From NCBI GenBank assembly GCA_037178625.1, contig CM074146.1:186001-250000 (forward strand): a stretch of DNA of 64,000 bases, given 5' to 3'. Positions 59,072 to 64,000 of the stretch are shown one piece after another. Source of the DNA: Skeletonema tropicum (Eukaryota > Bacillariophyta > Thalassiosirophyceae > Thalassiosirales > Thalassiosiraceae). Within the stretch, counting starts at the first letter, position 1, and every line of letters begins with the position of its first letter. The notes below the pieces were generated by a model that ran no database searches, was not told the origin of the DNA, and saw only the letters and a list, made by a program, of their open reading frames with translations. A program made the position numbers and the translations under genes.

Positions 59072-59581
59072 TACTGGCGAGAAGAAACTGTCACCGTCAC
59101 CACGGTGACAGCTCACAAATTTCACGCACAAAACACAAAACACAACAAAATTGTGATACATAGTCTAAATATGGCAATGGCAATGATACTCGACGAAAAG
59201 AAAAAACATAAAGCAGTTTAAACATATCATCCCAAACAGTATATCTACATTATCTGATGCAGAAGAGACTATAATTCGTCGAGATAGAGCACCTACCGAC
59301 GAATTTGGGACCAATAACCAATAACTGCTATTTCGAGCTAGAGAATGATGCATGCATACGGCAGATCTGCATGCCTGTACTGCTGCTGCTATGCGAGTAT
59401 ACTGCAAATAACGTAAACCAGTGATTCTTTCGAAAGCTAATAGTCTGTACTATCGTATTATGGCCGACTATTTGTGTTAGGGGTCGGCTGGAGGCACAGA
59501 ACCTCCATGTAAGGGTGTAGAACTCGTGTTTTGTTAGTGTTTTGTGTGGAGTTTCAGTGACGGTGACAATTTTTTCCAGTA
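59072..59581. mobile_element. 510-bp terminal-inverted-repeat element, copy 2
   Basis: Same length and same interior (GCAGAAGAGACTATA.TTCGTCGAGAT, GGGACCAATAAC, CATGCCTGT.CTGCTGCTGCTATG) as the element at 18015-18524. The ends also start TACTGG, but the rest of the inverted repeat is different (TGTCACCGTCAC on both sides instead of AACTAAATCGTACC). No flanking duplication was seen. Confidence 0.8.
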
Positions 59582-59874
59582 AAAATTTTCTGGACAACTC
59601 CGAATGTCAGGAACGCATGAATACTAATGGGAGTCCACCAGGAACGGAGACTACCCAGTAGCCACGTAATTAAAGTGGGTACAGAAATAACCTAAAGGCC
59701 CGTATTATAGTGGAAGACTCATGTGCAATGTGCATAGAAAACCACACGGCGGGAAGAAACCCGACCTAAGCAAAAAAAATAATTAAGTACTCACAGTAAA
59801 AACACTACAAACTTTTATTACATTACTCAAGTATGAACTACTACTTATTCTCAGCTGTTTTCAAAGCCTCGATT
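59582..59874. other. Intergenic, nothing recognised
   Basis: No gene, repeat or RNA signature seen; it contains the 3' flank of the 209-aa gene. Confidence 0.4.
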
Positions 59875-60504
59875 TTAATATAAAGGAATTACATCCAACT
59901 TTTGATTATTGAACGTCTTCCTAAATTCGTCTTCTGTGCAGTTGCCGTTCGCCACAAGCAGCCTCTTGATAATAGACTTCGCAAATTTAATTGCAACTTT
60001 TGATGCGGTGCTCTTGGTGTTCTTGAGCCACTTAGTACGTGCAACAAATTCACCAGGAATAGTACCTCTTGGTACTTTGGATCGAAGGAAAACATCCTTC
60101 TCCGCACATTCAGCAACCTCCTCCATGCCCTCAAAAACTGATGTTGCAATAAGTCTAAGCTTCCGAAGGTTACCCTTCCTCTTCTGAGAATCAGATTGTA
60201 CGACAGGCAAGAAGTGATCAGGATGGAAAGTTACATTACACCACACCACCTCTTGCACAAAGGCGCCACAATTCATTCGTCTAAGAAGCGTCTCCCAATC
60301 AATCGTACGCTTTGGGGACATGAGTTCGTCATTCACATTCTTAGTACTACCGTTTGTGACAGCAGTCGTTGCAGTAGCGGCAGCTGCCACTTCGGGTGTA
60401 GATGTCTTGCGTTTCTTGGTGGTAGGTGACGGAGTACCAGGAGGGCACGCATGGTGCACGATAGTGTCAATTCCAGATAACGCTTGGGATAGGAGCTTTT
60501 CCAT
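59875..60504 (-). CDS. Unrecognised protein, 209 aa
   Basis: 209 codons, complete. The N-terminus has a short basic PTTKKRKTSTPEV stretch (possible nuclear signal) followed by an Ala/Thr tract. The rest is globular: DWETLLRRMNCGAFVQEVVW, FHPDHFLPVV, LRLIATSVFEGMEEVAECAE, GEFVARTKWLKNTK and IKFAKSIIKRLLVANGNCTE. I recognise no domain. The upstream DNA from about 60,550 is the right arm of the large inverted repeat, so the gene may belong to a larger mobile element; inference only. Confidence 0.6.
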   Translation of the reverse strand: MEKLLSQALSGIDTIVHHACPPGTPSPTTKKRKTSTPEVAAAATATTAVTNGSTKNVNDELMSPKRTIDWETLLRRMNCGAFVQEVVWCNVTFHPDHFLPVVQSDSQKRKGNLRKLRLIATSVFEGMEEVAECAEKDVFLRSKVPRGTIPGEFVARTKWLKNTKSTASKVAIKFAKSIIKRLLVANGNCTEDEFRKTFNNQKLDVIPLY

Positions 60505-60549
60505 CTTATCTAACCTCTCCCCCTGCTTCTCCGTTGTAACTACGAGAGT

Positions 60550-61190
60550 TATCGCTCTTCATATTGTAAATTCAAAGTCTTTTGCTCGGTACATCGTCTC
60601 TTTCTATTTTATTGCGTCATTAACCACCCAACACATGTGTCGATTGCATATTCACCATCTCCAAAATAGGTAGATAACAAGGATAATTTTGTAGAAACAG
60701 TTTTGGAGAGCCTTTCTCAGCGGCAAATCGAACCTGAATATTGTGATGATCATTGGGGTGGCGGTTTCAGTGAATGAGTGGCGAAACACCATTCAATGTA
60801 GCAATGACATCGGCGGCAGCATCGTCCGAGCACACGTGAGTCGGTCCTCATAACGTATCAAACGAGACCTACGACCTCCAATAATTGTACCATGTTGCAG
60901 ACACCTTCCTTAAATATCATAAGACGATTTACACCACGGCTAGAATTGACTTGTTGCGTTATCCGCCAAAGATTTATGTCATAAACACTAACATGCTTCG
61001 ATCGGTGTCCGTATTTTTTGACACAACACGCTATATTTTGATAATTTCGCCACCTATAACGCCGACCGGCGGCTCTAGCGGAAGATCATAACATACACTA
61101 ACACAATTTGGCCGGAGGTTGTGGTGGATGGTCAGCTAGGGGTGTAGAAGTGCCATTAGGGGAGGGCGTAGGGGTGTTGCCATAAGAGAA
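60550..61190 (-). repeat. Right arm of a large inverted repeat
   Basis: Reverse-complement partner of 55,865-56,500. It ends just upstream of the 209-aa gene, so the arm includes that gene's likely promoter. A 68-aa open frame here is not conserved in the other arm. Confidence 0.8.
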
Positions 61191-61816
61191 TTCGTATCCT
61201 CCGTCTGGAGCGAGAAGAATATTGTTGAACATCATTGTGGTGAATTGTGGTAGTAAAAATAATGACAAAAATAATAAAATGGCTGCGATGATTTTTGTTA
61301 TGATTATTTTGTTGGTTGGTTTCCTGATGAATAGTAGTACTTAGTAGAGTAATTGTGCCGTAGGAGATTTTTTGGTGTCACCATGGTGATGGCAAAAAGT
61401 TCGTCAAAACACTGGGAAATACGGCCTTCGGCCGTTCCTGGGGCGTTCCTCCGGAACGCGCGCGCGTTCCGCGCACAAAAATTTTCCCCGCCAGTAGTAT
61501 GTATCGTAGGTGCCGGATCGATACCTCAAAAATGTCGCAGTATCAAGATGCCGTCTCATCCGATACAAGGCATCATCTCTAACTAACTGAAGAACCAAGC
61601 TAAGAATCCGCAGAGAGAAGCAGTCGAGATATTACATATAGAAAGGGAAGAAATACTCGCAAGTTTGATGGCAGGCACTTCTTATACTGCCATTATCCTT
61701 ACACATATCGGCTCTTCCAAGAATGCGCATGAAAAGATACCATACATCATTCATTATACTATTTCCATTGTCTTCAATCACACACCGTTCCTAATCAATC
61801 ACACCGTCGCTCCTAA
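61191..61816. other. Intergenic DNA with a possible element end near 61,494
   Basis: TTTTCCCCGCCAGTA at 61,480-61,494 looks like the right end of the TACTGG inverted-repeat family (left end would start TACTGGCGGGGAAAA), but no left end was found. GTGTCACCATGGTGATG and CGGCCTTCGGCCG are short palindromes. No gene. Confidence 0.4.
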
Positions 61817-63088
61817 TCAATCATCAGCATTACCATTATTACCATCATCATTACCAGCATCATCATCATCAACACCAAGCTCCTTCAAAACACGGCAAAT
61901 CGCCGGCAAAGCATCATCCAGAACAACATCCACACCACTCGACAAGCCCATAGTTTTCACCCTCTGCTCTTCCGTCTCATCACCAAATACCAATCGACCA
62001 ATGGCTCGATCACCCACGATTCGTCCTAATAACGTCCGCACTTCACCATGATCACGTGGCCACTCGGAACAGATCAAATGAGTCTCGACACGATCGGGGT
62101 GCATCAGTCGCTTGAAGATTTCTTTTCGAGGATTTCTATCATGTACTGGCCATACGGTGGGAATGACCACGTAGAGTTCACGCCATTCTTGAGGGGAGAG
62201 GACATTGTCTTTCCAGTGTTGGATTTGACGAATGATCGAATTGGCTTGGAGGGAGGTTGCTTCTTGCATGCAGCGTTTGATGAGGGGGAAATTGTCTTGG
62301 TTCAGTTTGGTCCATTGGGTTAGATTGAGTTGTTTTGTGGAGAGGCATGTGTGGCAGAACTGAATGATGGAAGTGAGCATTGACTGTACTGTTTCAAGCA
62401 TTGCTGGTGGGGGCAGAGAGGAGGAGTAAGGGTTGTTTTCGTCTTCTTCGTCGTCATTGTGGGTAGTAGTAGTGAAACTTCTTTTGCTGGACTCGATTCC
62501 TATCGCATTGAGGATGGACTGATGGAGTATTTGTGCTTTTCGAACCAAGTTGCTCATGCTCGATTCCCATGGTTGTGGAATATTATCTTCTTGTGCTGCT
62601 GCTGTTGACTTGGCGGCATTGGAATCATCGAGATGATGCGCATCATTATTATTACTCTCACCACCACTACTTGTACAAACACAATCATTCGACATATAAG
62701 GCCCAATCTCCACTGCAATCGCCATGAAGAAATGATTACAAGTCTTGTACAACTCATAATAAGTTTGGGGACTATGTGTTGCAATACTGCCATCACTTCG
62801 ATACAAAGTGAGTGTCGATCCAACTCCACTATAACCATCATCATTCTCATCGTGATCAGATGCTATTATGAGTGGAAAGATATTCCTCCCAACTTGGTGG
62901 ATAAAGTCTTTGTAGTTGGACCTAATGGAGGAATTGGCGTCACGTGAGGCATGAATGATTTCATTGCAATGATTGCCTCGATAGGACATTTGTGTGATTA
63001 GTTGCGACTTTTCGAGGTGGAGAAGTATTTCTCTCTTTGTGTGTCGACGAGGGCATCGTCCATTTTGTTCGTGGTTGTCATTTTCCAT
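61817..63088 (-). CDS. Unrecognised protein, 423 aa
   Basis: 423 codons, complete, no introns needed. The middle has Asn/Asp/Ser-rich linkers; the C-terminal part is the most conserved-looking: WRELYVVIPTVWPVHDRNPR, HLICSEWPRDHGEVRTLLGR, IVGDRAIGRLVFGDETEEQR, VDVVLDDALPAI, then an acidic DDDDAGNDDG tail. The W..LYVV...P... and ...IG...F.D pattern reminds me of uncharacterised fungal proteins, but I cannot name a family. The start at 63088 is the first ATG of the frame. Confidence 0.65.
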   Translation of the reverse strand: MENDNHEQNGRCPRRHTKREILLHLEKSQLITQMSYRGNHCNEIIHASRDANSSIRSNYKDFIHQVGRNIFPLIIASDHDENDDGYSGVGSTLTLYRSDGSIATHSPQTYYELYKTCNHFFMAIAVEIGPYMSNDCVCTSSGGESNNNDAHHLDDSNAAKSTAAAQEDNIPQPWESSMSNLVRKAQILHQSILNAIGIESSKRSFTTTTHNDDEEDENNPYSSSLPPPAMLETVQSMLTSIIQFCHTCLSTKQLNLTQWTKLNQDNFPLIKRCMQEATSLQANSIIRQIQHWKDNVLSPQEWRELYVVIPTVWPVHDRNPRKEIFKRLMHPDRVETHLICSEWPRDHGEVRTLLGRIVGDRAIGRLVFGDETEEQRVKTMGLSSGVDVVLDDALPAICRVLKELGVDDDDAGNDDGNNGNADD

Positions 63089-63756
63089 TTCGGAGCGAAG
63101 GTTTATATCGTTTGATCTGTTGATGAAATAATTATGGCAGGACGAGGCCCTTCCCTTACTTTAATTACGAAGTCTTCAAGATAATATTTAGGCGCCAATA
63201 TAATAAAGCAGATGCCACGAAGCGAACAGATGGCTTTCTGATGACGACGGTACAATAGATCGTTCACCTTCGTGTTTCTGACGTTTCACACAAGAAGTGT
63301 GTTTTCTGTTTTCTCATCGATCGTGCGTTGGCGGACGCGCGCGTGTTTTGGTCGTGTCAAAGCACGGACAGGTAGGAGTCAAAGCACATTGTATGTACAG
63401 GAAGACCCCCTATGAGATGAGGCCTTTAGTGTAAAGACAGTGTGACTTGCTAATGTGACTTGTATCCCTTGGTGCGATATACGAAAGGCCTCGTTTGGCG
63501 ATCCAACGCAAGTAAAGCGGTATTCAACAATGTCACATCTAGAGGGACACTCAGGGACACTCACCGCGAGTGTCCCTCAATGTCCCTCACTGTCCCTCAC
63601 TGTCCCTGAGTGTCCTCGCCAATTTTACCATCACTAATCACTCTAGATTTTACATACACGATACACGCACCATCACCATGCTACACAACATCATAATCAT
63701 AGAAGTACCTATCTATCACAAACTTCTATGCACTACAGATCCTACAAAAACACACC
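63089..63756. repeat. Intergenic DNA with a TGTCCCTCA repeat and hairpin
   Basis: GGGACACTC at 63,554 pairs with GAGTGTCCC at about 63,568 across a short loop, and TGTCCCTCA-type units repeat to 63,618. This lies about 140-200 bp before the start of the next gene. No other gene was recognised in this gap. Confidence 0.55.
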
Positions 63757-64000
63757 ATGTATAGATTTAGACACCTCCAGCATCGCATAAGACAGCGCAC
63801 CAGTCAATCAGACGACGATGGGAGCGAGAGTGAAGAATGCATTGATATCTCATCTTCCTCATCAAACTCAAACGATCACCTTTTCTCCGACTCTTCCGCT
63901 GCTTCAAACTCTTCCGCCTCATCATCAAGCGACAGCGAATCAGACGAAAGTGAATCAGACGAAGTAGATTGTCTACCAGGAGCCTTGAAAATGCGCTCTC
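63757..64000 (+). CDS. Start of a Ser/acidic-rich protein, cut by the right edge
   Basis: ATG at 63757 (context CACACCATGT) opens a frame that runs to the window end, 81 codons: MYRFRHLQHRIRQRTSQSDD then alternating Ser and Asp/Glu stretches (SESEECIDISSSSS, SSDSESDESESDE) and VDCLPGALKMRS. This looks like a disordered N-terminus; function cannot be judged. Confidence 0.55.
   Translation, partial: MYRFRHLQHRIRQRTSQSDDDGSESEECIDISSSSSNSNDHLFSDSSAASNSSASSSSDSESDESESDEVDCLPGALKMRS

Noticed and set aside
1..64000. tRNA or rRNA genes
   Set aside because: Short GGTTCGAATC-like strings were checked; none sits in a plausible cloverleaf as far as can be judged by eye.

Overview
The window looks like nuclear DNA of a diatom, probably a centric (Thalassiosirales-like) species; that placement is inference. 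The grounds are short spliceosomal introns of 87-89 bp, long CAG/CAA (Gln) and Ser tracts in coding regions, two intact members of a protein family I know mainly from diatom gene sets, and many small mobile-element remnants. There are no bacterial operons, no CRISPR array and no tRNA or rRNA gene that I could see.

Layout: (1) 1-11.3 kb is most of one giant minus-strand gene (at least 3,728 codons, one 87-bp intron, running off the left edge), a DUF3638/DUF3645-type P-loop protein. (2) 11.3-19 kb is accessory DNA: ACTG/ACCG microsatellites, a complete 951-bp miniature LTR retrotransposon with 5-bp target duplications and an apparent self-priming site, a decayed transposase-like gene, a 510-bp inverted-repeat element, and a diatom-family gene. 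(3) 19-23.5 kb has three plus-strand genes: a second diatom-family member, an internally repetitive protein with an acidic tail, and a Cys/His plus Ser/Arg-rich protein. (4) 23.6-47.2 kb is the most striking region: a complete CCX/NCLX-type cation/Ca2+ exchanger gene on the minus strand whose first half plus 1.9 kb of upstream DNA has been amplified in tandem, giving six further 3'-truncated copies at 3.36-3.40 kb spacing. The spacers all have the same length; the copies differ mainly in codon-repeat tracts. (5) 47.2-48.5 kb is a diverged version of the upstream region, a 348-bp foldback element and short palindromes. (6) 48,501-54,230 is a perfect-looking tandem duplication of 2,865 bp. Each unit carries a three-exon dUTPase (first intron GC-AG), a MORN-repeat gene and the C-terminal exon of ribonucleotide reductase R2. 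A 127-bp tandem duplication follows directly. (7) 54.5-61.8 kb is a broken Cys-rich gene, a 1.83-kb element with 25-bp perfect terminal inverted repeats, two ~600-bp inverted arms about 4 kb apart, a deleted copy of the 16.8-kb diatom-family gene, a second copy of the 510-bp element and an unrecognised 209-aa gene. (8) 61.8-64 kb has an unrecognised 423-aa gene and the start of a Ser/acidic-rich gene cut by the right edge.

The genes do not form one pathway. The recurring theme is recent local amplification: three independent tandem duplications within 30 kb, with junctions in a CCA/GGT microsatellite or at the short shared sequence ATT, next to several non-autonomous elements. dUTPase and R2 both act in dNTP supply, but only dUTPase is retained complete in the duplicated unit.
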